NCBI GenBank assembly: GCA_016490735.1
Contig: JAEMWC010000096.1
Location: forward strand, 1,284,501-1,348,500
Length of the DNA stretch: 64,000 nucleotides
Direction of reading: 5' to 3'
Source of the DNA: Pachyseris speciosa
Lineage: Eukaryota; Cnidaria; Anthozoa; Scleractinia; Pachyseridae
The notes under the pieces are model-generated. The model was not told the DNA's origin. It saw nothing but the letters and a program-made list of their open reading frames with translations, and searched no databases. A program made the position numbers and the translations under genes. Below are positions 46,838 to 56,883 of this stretch, one piece after another; the stretch's first letter is position 1; each line of letters begins with the position of its first letter.

Positions 46838-48257
46838 CGTTGATAAACCAAATTTTCCTATTCATGAGTGGTCAGTCTGTGGTTGACTTAATATGTGTAC
46901 TATTTTATGAAACATGGCAATTATTTATTGATCTTTTAAGATACTTTTTACAATGGTGGTACAAGAAATGAGTTTTGTGTGCAATACTTTCAACGGTTTG
47001 ATTTTACTTAGTACTTTTTGTTGGTTTTTCATAACTGTTAAATTCATCTTAATTAACTAAAATTCTATGTAATATTTATTCCTTTCACTTTCAATGTTTT
47101 GTCTGCAGCATGTACAATATCAAAAATTTAGGTTTTGCAAATATTCTTATTTCTAAAAACGTACTTGACATATTTCAGCAAGGAAATAGTATTTTGCAAA
47201 AGTCAGAGTTTCCATATTAAAGCATCTCTGTATTATAGATTTGACTAATATAATGATGCATATTAATTAAGTTATTCCTTATTCAAGTAAAATACAACCA
47301 GAAGTAGCTTTACCAAAATTCTGAATTTAGCAACAGGACAGAGGCACTGAAAGCTGTCTTTGATAGTATTTAGTGTACTTGAACAACCTTTGCAGTAAAT
47401 GACTCTTTCAAGTGATGGTGGGTCTTTCTTAGAGCATAAAGATTAGTGTGTGGTAGACAGATAGTTTATTGATCAAAAACATGGCATCCATAGGCTGAAT
47501 TATGTATTGACAAGCACTGAGCAGGAATATTTCTAGCTTTGTTGATTGAATAATAAATTATCAGAAAATTTTGGTGTGGATATATTTGTTTTCAGATATT
47601 TTCAGAAAATCACTCAAACCTGCTATGCCTGCCACTTCACTTTGCCCTTCCCAGCTGAATCCAGTGAAGGCAGAAATAACTTTATTTGGCTTTTAATGAA
47701 TGCTATTCACAGGAAATTGTGATTATAATTACTTTGTTTTGCTGGCCAGCAAAACTGCAAAGTCTGCTTGAGATTTAACTCTAGGGAAGACATTTAAGCT
47801 TGAACGATTAGAAATATACCGGTAGGTTCACTGAAGTGAACTTTCGTTGTGTGACATCCACGAAGTTTGCCCATTCTAATAACAAAGCTACACATTTTGA
47901 ATAACATTTTAGAAAAATAATCAGTGCAATTAAAATTGATCATCATTTTGATGTCTTCATGACATCATTGGAACTTGACAATAATCATAGAAGACATTGA
48001 AAAGTTGTTTCCTTTTAATTTCACCAATATTTCTTCTAGAATACCAAAAACAAATCAAAGCAAAAATACTTCTGCTCTTCACAGAATGCAAACTCATGCC
48101 TTTCCTAAATAAAAAAATATGTATCCAGATGTTCAAAATACCCCTGACCTGTAGTGTGACTACCTCGGTAACAACCCAACAATAATCTATTGGGAAGGAA
48201 GGCTTTCCAAAGGGGAACTTGCCAACATAACAACGATTCTATAAACTGTAGAAACAT

Positions 48258-48263
48258 TTTATT
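48258..48263 (-). terminator. Poly(A) signal of ARPC3
   Basis: Forward TTTATT, i.e. AATAAA on the minus strand, about 410 bp after the ARPC3 stop. Confidence 0.55.
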
Positions 48264-48669
48264 TTAAACTAAAACATTCTCAAATTACACTGTTTTCATC
48301 TTTACAAGCCAGTTTTCCATGTTGCAGTAACTTTGAAACCCTGAAAATATAATTCAGAGAATTTTGTTCAGTTTTTGCCCTTAAGATTCAGTAAACTTCT
48401 ATACATGTAATAGAAAAGAAGTAAGTTTAAATTTGTCTGCTGTACTGTTTCTGGCCCCAGTTGTTGAAAAAGCAGATAACTCTACCAAGGGATACATCAC
48501 TATACAGTGGATAAAAGTTTACCAGTTGCAAAACATTTTTTCTACTGAAACATCCAGTCTTTGAACAACTGCGGCCTGATCTAAAAGTTAGGTTTTGCAA
48601 AGAGCGGTTTTCTAAATACCAACAGTTTTCAACTATTAACTTGTTATATTTACAAACCTGTTCTTTGCT

Positions 48670-51600
48670 CTACTGTCCAGGAGCTGAGAGACTCTTGTCC
48701 ATAAACCTTCTTTTAACAAAGCACATCCACCACTGAAACAAAAAGACAATCACTATCACCAACACTAACACTGATACAGACTGGTTAAAAAACTGACCAA
48801 TTCTTTGGAGAGCCACCTACCTTGGATGGTTTATCTGTCTGTGGATCAAACACAGCATCTACGAGTCTCTGGCCAAGTTCTTGCCTTAACTGGGTCAAGT
48901 AGCTTCGCATCGTGTCTGTTTTAAAAAAGGAAAACAACATCTGAGATGGAAAATCAGACATACACTTACATTAAAATCCATGAACGTGTTTTAACCTGCT
49001 TCTGACTTGCTTGCTGGCTTTTGGTACATAGCATTCAGAGGAAACCCACTGTCTCCTGGAAGAGTGAAATTTGCAATTGCTAAGGTCTTCATCTCTTTTT
49101 TACCATTTTCTTTGCACTGGCACTGAAAAAAAAAATAGATAAAATCTTTGTCATAAAAGTATGGCTAGCTGAAGGTGCACTTACTTCCTAAACCAAGTGA
49201 ACCAACAATCACACTTAAAACCTGTTTTTATTATTTTGTTTAACATTTTCCAGATTAGTCAGTCAGTCACTCCTGTTAGGAACAGAAACAAAATCTAAAT
49301 CTGGGTTTGTTTGTTATTTAATCCTGGATTAGCCCTAACCTGCTTTCTAGAAGCCAGAGCCATGCATTTCACAACTTCTTTTAGGATAAAACTATGCTCA
49401 AGTAATCCTTCACTGTAATTATACTGAACTACTAGAACCACTAAAACCAACTTTACCGTTTGAAGCTTCTTCAAACACTCCGATATGTATAGCGTTAGAT
49501 AAATCAAAACACGATCTGCTTGACTCTGAAAAATAGAAAGATGATTGCATAGTAAATTTGGCCTTCTTTGGAGTGAATGCTTGTATTGTCAAGCTATAAC
49601 TTCCACTTGCATTGTGAAAGACTGCCAAACACAAAGGTAGCACAGTCTGCTGACACAACTTCACTGAGCCTTATACCAAATCTGCAGTTTCAACCCAAGA
49701 TATCAGCAGTTGTTAGTTTTTGTTGTCAATCTGACAACAGACCACCCACTGAATATTAACCCATTGGCACCTGAACCGCCCAGAACAGCCCGTAAAAAAC
49801 TCCCGTGCTTCTGCAATAAAAATCAAAACATTGCAACTTTCCCAATCGCACGAATATTGCCATAACTGTTAGTTGTGAGCACGAAATGGAATGTCCTTTA
49901 AATATGGATATCCAATAAATGCAAGAAACGTAGCGATTTTTACCAAATATGGCCTTTTGAGTTTGGACAAGAATGAAACTGACCATTTTTAACGTCAAAG
50001 AGAAACGACAAAAATGCCCCTTTTCGCCTTCATGTTTTTTAAGGAAATCATCGTCGAAAAACCAAAATGCAACCATCATAACGAAATTCACTCCTTTTTC
50101 TATCTTAGAAATGACTTTTTTACCCGGGCTGCACGCGTCTTGCGCGGCGCCCAGGTCTAAGATTACCAACGGTTCTTCTTTTTCGTCGAGTATCATCCAC
50201 AAAGTGCACTTCCGGCGTTTCTGCGCAAGCGCTAACTATTTTTAACAGAGTGATGCCTGTTGTCACGTATCGGAAAATGTTGATTCACCTTGTGTCTTTT
50301 GAAGTCTGAACAAACAATATGTTAAGAGAAGTGTCTATGCGAATGATTGCAAGTTCAACGGCGAGAAGAAAGCTTTTAACATAAGTAAACTTAACTCCAG
50401 ATGGACTGCCGTGTTTCCTCGTGTCTGCTTTAGTAGACTGCGAGTAGTCTCTAATTTTGGCGATGGATTGTGGGGCGGGCGAAAGACACGTGCGCGCGCG
50501 AAGTTGCGAGGAGACGCGACGTGAGGGGAGCGCCAAAAATTAGAGACTACAGACAAAGGGAGTTTGACTTTTCACGGCCGAGTGATTCGGAAGTATAAAT
50601 CTCATATCAACAGCAAGAATGATACTTGTTGTCACGTATCGGAAAACGTCGATTCACCTTGTGTCTTTGAAGTCTGAACAACTAATATGTTAAGACAAGT
50701 GTCTATACGAATGTTTGCAAGTTCAACAGTGAGAAGAAAGCTTTTAACATGACCAAAATTTAACTCCAGATGGACTGCCGTGTTCCCCGTATCCGCTCCA
50801 TTGAGATGTACATTTTGTTGAATAACTCAAGTACGGGATATCACACACCCCTGAGACTTTGACAGGTAGTTAATTTACTATTTTAATTTCTGGACTTTAA
50901 TTTTTGAATGATAAGCGATTAGTTTTTACAAATGTACTAGCGTCCCTTGAAACTGTCCAGAAACGTTCCTTTCTTGTGTTTCAAATGACCCTGGATTGAC
51001 GCATTTGTAAACAGTTTCACTCTGCTAATTAATTTTCTACTCATATTTCACCGAGACTCCATTCACATTTATGCGAAAAAATCCTACATCGTTCGATAAG
51101 CGTTTTCTTTCTCAAACAATTATCCATCGAAGCGAAAACAAGTGTGCTTAGTTTTTTTTTGGAATCAATACACTATTTTTATCACCTTGCATAATGATAA
51201 ACCTCTGTGGCCTAAAGGTCATTGTTCCTGCCTGTGACGCAGCTAACCCAGGTTTGATGTCTGTTAGTGGTATATATCACAGGCTTTATTTTTTCTGTTT
51301 CTCTTTTTCTTGTTCTTTTAGAAATATTTTTTACAAGTGTTATAATTATTGTTCTCAATGGTTGAGCTGTATTTTAGAGGAATATATGTTGATAGGGTCT
51401 AAAGAAATAGACTCCAACACAAGCTAAACACAATGCGTCCGATGTAAGAAAGACAGACTTCCCTCTATTCTTTTGTTTAGCACTAAGTTAGGGATACAAT
51501 ACTGTTTTTTGCAAGCCCGGGTTTAGGCTAATTGTAGCCTCTTGTTTGTTCATATTCTTCTCCCGAGCGTAGATACAGCCTTTAGTTCCAGTGCATTCGG

Positions 51601-53484
51601 GCCTTCCCGACATTTTCAACATCTTGAGCGCATTGCATGCTGGGAACTAACGAGAATTTTTGACAGCGCCCGTTCCTTCCCCCAATTCTTTCACATATAA
51701 ACTAAGTCTACAGCCACTCCGACCTACCGCCAAAATTTCCTGCTCGTGGTCATCTGCAGTGCTCACATATTCCAAAATATGCGGCGGTAGGTCGAGAAAT
51801 TCATCAGTAGTCGAGTCCCAAAGGTACTAAGTGTCCGACCGGCCAAATTCCCAATTCATCGAGTAACAAGCCAAATTCGACAACAAAGTACATCACCTTG
51901 CTCAATTCTTTGAGAAAGTGGACTCTTAGCTACCGTCACGCCTAATGATGCTCATCAGGCAGCCGCTAAAGATGAAAAATGGCTGTAAATTTAGCAGAAA
52001 TCGCAAGCAAACCGAACTTCGGCCATTGTGGTTGCTTCACGGATAAAAAATAGCTACGTCAAAATGACGTTTCCAGAAACCTTGAGCCTCCAGTGCCTTA
52101 GGACAGCACCACTTTTCCCTGGTAGTTCAAATAAAGAGTCACGAATTGCTATTCATCGTTTATAGGTGGAAAATCAGTCAAAAAATGTAAAAACAGCTAG
52201 GAGTCAATGGGTTAATACACCACAGAAAATCATCACCACTCAGATTACTTACTAAGATATATTTAGATATTTTTAAATAGTTATATCTTAAACGTATTAT
52301 CTATAATCATAAGTCTAGTTTTACTGTATTGTTGTAGTTTTTATTAGAGCGCTTTTAAATTGAGTGTTGTAAAACCAAAACCAAAGCAATTACTCTAACC
52401 AATCACAACAGACGGAAACAGTGCAATGAGCCAATCAGAATACGAAGCAATTACATGTAGCCAGTGCAAAGCACGGGAAAATATGTGTGTGCAAGTCGCG
52501 ATTGGTTTTGGTTTTGCTTCTCATTGGTTAAGAAAGTGGTGTGAGTTTTCCTGCCCAATCACAGAGAGAAGCCATGCAAACCAAAGCAAAACACAAATTA
52601 CTTTTGAAACTCAATTGAAAACTGCTCTATTTTTTGGAAACGTTATAGGGTTAACCTCGTGTTTTCTTTGCATGATGTACTTTTATCTTTATTTATTTTT
52701 TTAAGCATTATGAATAAAGTTGTATCTTATGTTATGTTACGTACAACCATTATGGGGGTAATGTGTGAAACTGTAACAGAATGCATTTGGATCCTGGGAA
52801 GGATGGTGTATAATTCTTTTCACCTGCTACCTATGGCTAGTTAGATTACTGAAAGCTTTGCATTTAGATTTTACATTTAAATGGCTCAGGATTGCATGTG
52901 AAAAGAAAGGAATATACCATAACCATTGCACTTTTATCTCGCCTTCAGCCATAAGTGAGAGCTGTCAAACAAATAGCGGTGACTTGGTAGACATTTGCAG
53001 TATGCTATGCAGTCAGTTTCATAGGGGTGAGTCGATCAATGTTTACCTAATTAATCCCAAAAGGGTCTGAACTACAAAGTTATAAAAATAGGTACCTTAA
53101 TTTCATAACTTTTGAAAAACACGTTAGCCTTGAAGAAGTAGATTGCTTCGTCGATTATATCGTTACCGCCAGCTGCAAATCACAAAATGATGCCAAATAA
53201 TTAGATCTGTCATAATTCCAAAATAACACTCAATCGGCGGGTAAGCTTATAACACTCGTTGCTTTAAATAAACGGTAGTAACTGTGTAAGTTGTTACCTC
53301 CAGGCGGAGCTGGGCCTTTAAAATTCGTGTTGATGGGAAGGAGCGCCATGTTGCCTATGGAATTAGGGGCTTGTAATGTCGAATGATATGCCTGTAAATC
53401 GAAAAAGATATCCGTCAAATGCAGAACAGATCTTTCATGTTGCACAATCAAGTGTCTTCAGGTACTAATACCACTTACCGGCAT
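48670..53484 (-). CDS. ARPC3: Arp2/3 complex subunit 3 (p21-Arc)
   Basis: Structural subunit of the seven-protein Arp2/3 complex that nucleates branched actin. Seven exons on the minus strand: 53479-53484 (only ATGCCG, i.e. Met-Pro), 53298-53391, 53096-53172, 49457-49525, 48996-49122, 48821-48915 and 48670-48732. They give 176 aa, two short of human. It reads [20 protein letters not shown], then [68 protein letters not shown] and [20 protein letters not shown]. All parts are conserved. The two-codon first exon is unusual but matches the family's MPAYHS start. Intron 3 is 3.6 kb and full of mobile DNA. Confidence 0.95.
50253..50420 (+). repeat. Dispersed repeat, copy B
   Basis: Shares GTTGTCACGTATCGGAAAA, TTCACCTTGTGTCTTT and AACTCCAGATGGACTGCCGT with copy C at 50620-50920, and more weakly with copy A at 15524-15870. 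Confidence 0.65.
50443..50552. mobile_element. 110-bp GC-rich palindromic MITE
   Basis: Ends GTAGTCTCTAATTTTGGCG and CGCCAAAAATTAGAGACTAC are inverted. The middle is GC-rich with CGCGCGCG. It sits between copies B and C of the dispersed repeat and has no coding capacity. Confidence 0.65.
50620..50920 (+). repeat. Dispersed repeat, copy C
   Basis: Longest of the two internal copies; it continues through CACACCCCTGAGACTTTGACA to GAATGATAAGCGATTAG, matching the tail of copy A at 15524-15870. Confidence 0.6.
52247..52740 (+). repeat. LINE 3' UTR-like segment interrupted by a MITE
   Basis: AT-rich sequence with TATATTTAGATATTTTTA-like motifs at the start, ending GAATAAAGTTGTATCTTATG, close to the end at about 40590-40615. 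The MITE at 52348-52628 splits it. Assignment to a LINE is inferred from these shared ends. Confidence 0.45.
52348..52628. mobile_element. 280-bp MITE with AGAGCGCTTTT ends
   Basis: Left end AGAGCGCTTTTAAATTGAGT is matched by the inverted right end ACTCAATTGAAAACTGCTCT. The interior has CCAATCA motifs in both orientations. In ARPC3 intron 3. Confidence 0.65.
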
Positions 53485-54108
53485 CGCAAACGTTAGAAAT
53501 AAACGGACACAACTCTCACAAAGAATCCAAAACCAGGAGGAAGTCAACCCTTCTCAAAATAATCCAAATATGGAATTTGTCCTTTCTTCGTACCCAGACT
53601 GTCACATCACTCTTACTTCATTGGCCGTGTGCAAAATGGACTGAATTTTTTGCGGTAAAACATTCTCTGAAGTTCTGCGATGCTACAAATTAAAAATCTA
53701 ATAAAAATGGAAGTCGGTTTCTCCGTCGAAACTCTCTGTCAAATAGATCTCAGGTTTGAACGTACGTTTTCATTTTTTGGGGCCTTCATAAATGTACAAT
53801 GTTCTTTTCGTTAGATAGAGAAAATTCTGAAAATTCCAGAAACCAGGGAAAGCAGAGGTCCCCAGCCTCAAAAAGCATTTCTGGTAATGGATGGTATTCC
53901 TGTGCTATGTAACGTGCTATGTAACGTGCTATGTGAGTTGGTGAACAACGCGGCTACCACATCTTTCCCGCGAAAAAAGCGCAAAGCAAACGGACGGACA
54001 AGCGAATGCTTGCAGTCTCAACGAAAGGAGTTGCCTCCAATTCGACTATAAATCAACTGTAATCATTCTCTTCTACTCTAAAGGCAAAATTTAGAAATTT
54101 TGTTTGAA
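53485..54108. promoter_or_regulatory. Divergent promoter region of ARPC3 and CNTD1
   Basis: 624 bp between divergent start codons. Contains a 2.5-fold tandem repeat of GTGCTATGTAAC at about 53911-53937. The regulatory role rests on position only. Confidence 0.4.
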
Positions 54109-55211
54109 ATGTATAAGAGCAGAATTTTCGGTACTCCACCCGAACCTGTTTTCAACATGAAGTCGGCATGTTTGCCACCAGAGTTGTTAGAGGAGGCATT
54201 GTATGTTTTGGCTGATGAAAACGAAAAAAGTATGGACGATGCCAGTGCCATACAGGGGTTTTTCAAAGGAGGAAAGACGGCCGGTAATCCTTTACACTCT
54301 TGACTGCAAGCATTAAAAACTCCAGTTTCAAAAAATAAGTAAGCTTAGGCGTAATACTAAGCTTAATTTCTCAACCTAACTAACGACACATTTTAACTCA
54401 CGGTTCGTTTTTCAGAGTATGTTTTTCTCTTATGTGAAGAAATGGGTCTACCATCGCAAACCCACTTTTTAGCGATTGAAATCTTTGATAGGTAGGTGGA
54501 ATATTTAACTCACTTTGTTCTTTTTCTCGAGCTAGTGCGTTTTCACCAGTTTCACGAAGCTGGAAAGTTAAGCATAAGCTTATTAAAGACTTACTTTAAA
54601 TTTTCTCATAGGTTTATGGCCAAGCACGTGTGTGGTCTCTATGAACTTATACGTTCAAATTCAGAAACAAACCAGCTAAGAAACTGGAAGGAGGTGGAAA
54701 ACAGAGTAAAAATCCAACTGCCTCTAAGAGTTATGTCTTGTGTACAGCTTGCAAGCAAGCTTACTTCGCATTATAAGGTAGGACGGATCGTGTTAAAACT
54801 GAAAAAAGTGAGTTACACGTCTATATTTCACAACCGGCAAGTCACAGCGGTTTATTCAAATGTTCTTATAGGCAATAACACCAAGTAAAGGACAGAGGTT
54901 CCTCAATTCCATTGGCCATTGCTACACACTTGGAAGTATAGTGAAGTCGGAGCTACGAATTTTGAAGACCTTAGATTATCATATCTTGATCACAACACCT
55001 CTGACATTTCTAGAAACTATCTTAGAAATATTGGGTAAGTGAAAATTGTTATAAATGACATTACCTAGTGGAAGACATCTTTACGGGGGAGATGCACTCG
55101 CGGTGTGACGTAAGGCGCGTGCATATGTTGAATTAGTATAAATATACTAGCGTTCTATCACGAATGCCGTTCTCTGATTGGCTACGCTACTCGCTATCTA
55201 TTCTGTGATAG

Positions 55212-55254
<43 letters not shown>

Positions 55255-55386
55255 GGAGTGAAACACGAAAATTTGGTTTATCAACGGAGTTAATAATGTA
55301 AATTGACTATCGCACAGGGATTCGATTAGCTGACGTTTCGAGCTGCGACGAAGGGCTAACGCTCGAAACGTCAGCTAATCGAATCC

Positions 55387-55417
<31 letters not shown>

Positions 55418-56357
55418 CGTTGATAAACCAAATTTTCGTATTCTGTGATAGGTTGTGAGTAGCGGTTGTCAACAAGATTCAGTCCGCTTCTTCGCGTTTT
55501 CGAAGTGTCTGTGAGGAGGATTCGGATAATTTACTTGTTAAGTTTTAACGACTAGTAGATTTATTCTAAAACAATCAGATTATTCGCTCTCGATTTCTAT
55601 GCGTGATAACTGATTCGGGCTGCGCCTTCATCAGCTATCACGCGATAGAAATCTCGAGCTCATGATCTAATTGTTAAATATAATGCACTCGATTCGACCA
55701 ATAATAACGCATTTAACATTTTATAATGATTTATATATAACAACGATCGTCAAGTAGATGTATCATCGTCGCCGTCATTATTATTTAAGTTCTCTTGACA
55801 CATAATGACGCAAAAGTTTTAATCTTCTCACTCAGGTTATAATGACTCCCGTGCTCAGGTGAAACTTCTCCATGAAGCCAGTGTCAAGCTCCTTGACATG
55901 GTTTACCTCAAGTATGAACAGATCTACAGCAAGCTATGCATGGCTGCTACAGGAGAAAACTGTATTAATGACAGGCAGAAGCTGTCTGTATTAGCTAATG
56001 ACCTCATGCTGCTGGCAGTGTCAGTCATTGGAGCAGCATCTTACATTGTTAATCAGGCAACAAGTGACATGGTTAGTGTGGCAACTGCATTTCTTTTAAG
56101 TTTTCGAAAGTATACGACGACAACTGTTACTAACTATAATTATGGCATAATCAACAAACGAACATTTTGTTTTGTAGTTACCATGATCCATTTTTGCCAT
56201 CTTTCACCTCAAGGTTTTACAGTTACAATGTACCAAGTGATGGGCTAATGAAGTTTTTGTTGGTCTGCAGGTTGTAGAGCAACTTGGGCGTATCACACAG
56301 ATCCCAGTGGACGATGTTCTAGATTTTGCCACAATTATTATAGGGCATACTTTATAA
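54109..56357 (+). CDS. CNTD1: Cyclin N-terminal domain-containing protein 1
   Basis: CNTD1 is a cyclin-like protein required in animals for meiotic crossover maturation. Six exons: 54109-54283, 54416-54491, 54612-54777, 54872-55034, 55836-56071 and 56271-56357, giving 300 aa against about 330 in human. It reads LPPELLEEALYVLADENEKS, EYVFLLCEEMGLPSQTHFLA, LPLRVMSCVQLASKLTSHYK (cyclin box), LRILKTLDYHILITTPLTFL and DLMLLAVSVIGAAS. All segments line up with human CNTD1 from memory. The C-terminal tail is shorter than human. The start ATG begins the only open exon upstream of the conserved region; its N-terminal ~20 residues are not conserved enough to confirm it. Intron 4 carries a Penelope-like insertion. 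Confidence 0.9.
55212..55438. mobile_element. Penelope-like mini inverted dimer with 13-bp target duplication
   Basis: In CNTD1 intron 4, flanked by TATTCTGTGATAG at 55199-55211 and 55439-55451. It is almost only the two 3' ends of the 45730-46857 element, back to back: GGTTTATCAACGGAGTTAAT on the left and its complement on the right, with the hammerhead-like core at the centre (GACGAAGGGCTAACGCTCGA). The left copy of that core is cut off, so only one partial ribozyme remains. 227 bp, non-coding. Confidence 0.85.
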
Positions 56358-56883
56358 CTAGCCCACGCACTTTACAGAAATAATGAAGAATGCAGAAAAA
56401 GTAATGATGATGGTGGTTGACGATGGTTTTGGACTGCCCTGTTATGTAATGTTGTTCTCACAAACCCTCACTCAAATCTTGCAGTTCTGGATTTCCTTTG
56501 AAAGAAGAAGGTCATAGCGCCATTTTATCCCCCAGAGTTTAGTTTCCAAATGTGCAGTTGTCTTCTAGGGCCTTCAATTCAAATATTGAATAATAATTCA
56601 AACCAAAAATAAAATAATAATGTTGGAACCAAAACCAAGACTTTTTAATGTACTATTTACAGGATTTTCTTTTCTTTTCTTAAGAAATGAAACTGTACAG
56701 AACAAAACAACAAACACTTTCCATCATTCATGACAAAAACGTTCTTTAACTCTACATCTTTAAAGCTCTCATTATGCCATAAATAGAAATCTATTTGTTG
56801 TATGTCTTTAGTGTCTTATCAACTCATAAATATACACTGAATACCTTTCTATCATAGAAAATATTAATTACAAAAGAACAGTT
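56358..56883. other. Convergent 3' ends of CNTD1 and the acidic-tail gene
   Basis: 526 bp between the two stop codons. It holds the CNTD1 poly(A) signal. On the minus strand an AATAAA overlaps the stop codon of the neighbouring gene (about 56882-56887) and is probably too early to be the used signal. No other gene seen. Confidence 0.45.
56608..56613 (+). terminator. Poly(A) signal of CNTD1
   Basis: AATAAA about 250 bp after the CNTD1 stop. The convergent gene's stop is at 56884, so the two 3' ends are close. Confidence 0.55.

Larger units (their letters stand above)
45730..46857. mobile_element. Penelope-like inverted dimer with 13-bp target duplication
   Basis: Flanked by CTATTCATGAGTG at 45717-45729 and 46858-46870. 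The left part is a minus-strand 3' fragment (frame 45974-46495). It reads KCARSRCKTCPF and IYCITCTLCNKLYIGETGRR, a GIY-YIG endonuclease with its CCHH-like cysteines, then LGDRFREHL and SISGLSLHQGTTESR. At about 46490 it switches to a plus-strand copy of the same C-terminus (46490-46668) and 3' UTR. Both 3' UTRs carry a hammerhead-like motif. The two halves are almost identical, so the event looks recent. Confidence 0.85.
45665..48240. other. Ttd14 3' flank and intergenic region
   Basis: Holds the Penelope-like inverted dimer (45730-46857), which begins 66 bp after the Ttd14 stop. Otherwise the sequence is AT-rich. A plus-strand AATAAA near 47548 could end the Ttd14 transcript, and another (about 45968) lies inside the insertion. 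No gene seen at 46870-48240. Confidence 0.45.
49757..52214. mobile_element. piggyBac-like 2.46-kb non-autonomous element
   Basis: Begins TTAACCCATTGGCACC and ends GGAGTCAATGGGTTAA: inverted CCCATTG ends inside TTAA, the mark of piggyBac-type insertion. In ARPC3 intron 3. No transposase frame was recognised; a 148-aa minus-strand frame (49756-50202) covers the left end but resembles nothing I know. Inside are two copies of a dispersed repeat and a small palindromic element. Confidence 0.7.

Noticed and set aside
49756..50202. 148-aa minus-strand open frame
   Set aside because: It lies across the left end of the piggyBac-like element, starts at a non-conserved codon and resembles no family I know; most likely chance.
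55320..55380. Complete hammerhead at the centre of the 55212-55438 element
   Set aside because: Helix II and the GAA-ACGT-C part are present, but the 5' core strand is disrupted (GCGACGA) by the inverted junction, so a folded ribozyme is unlikely.
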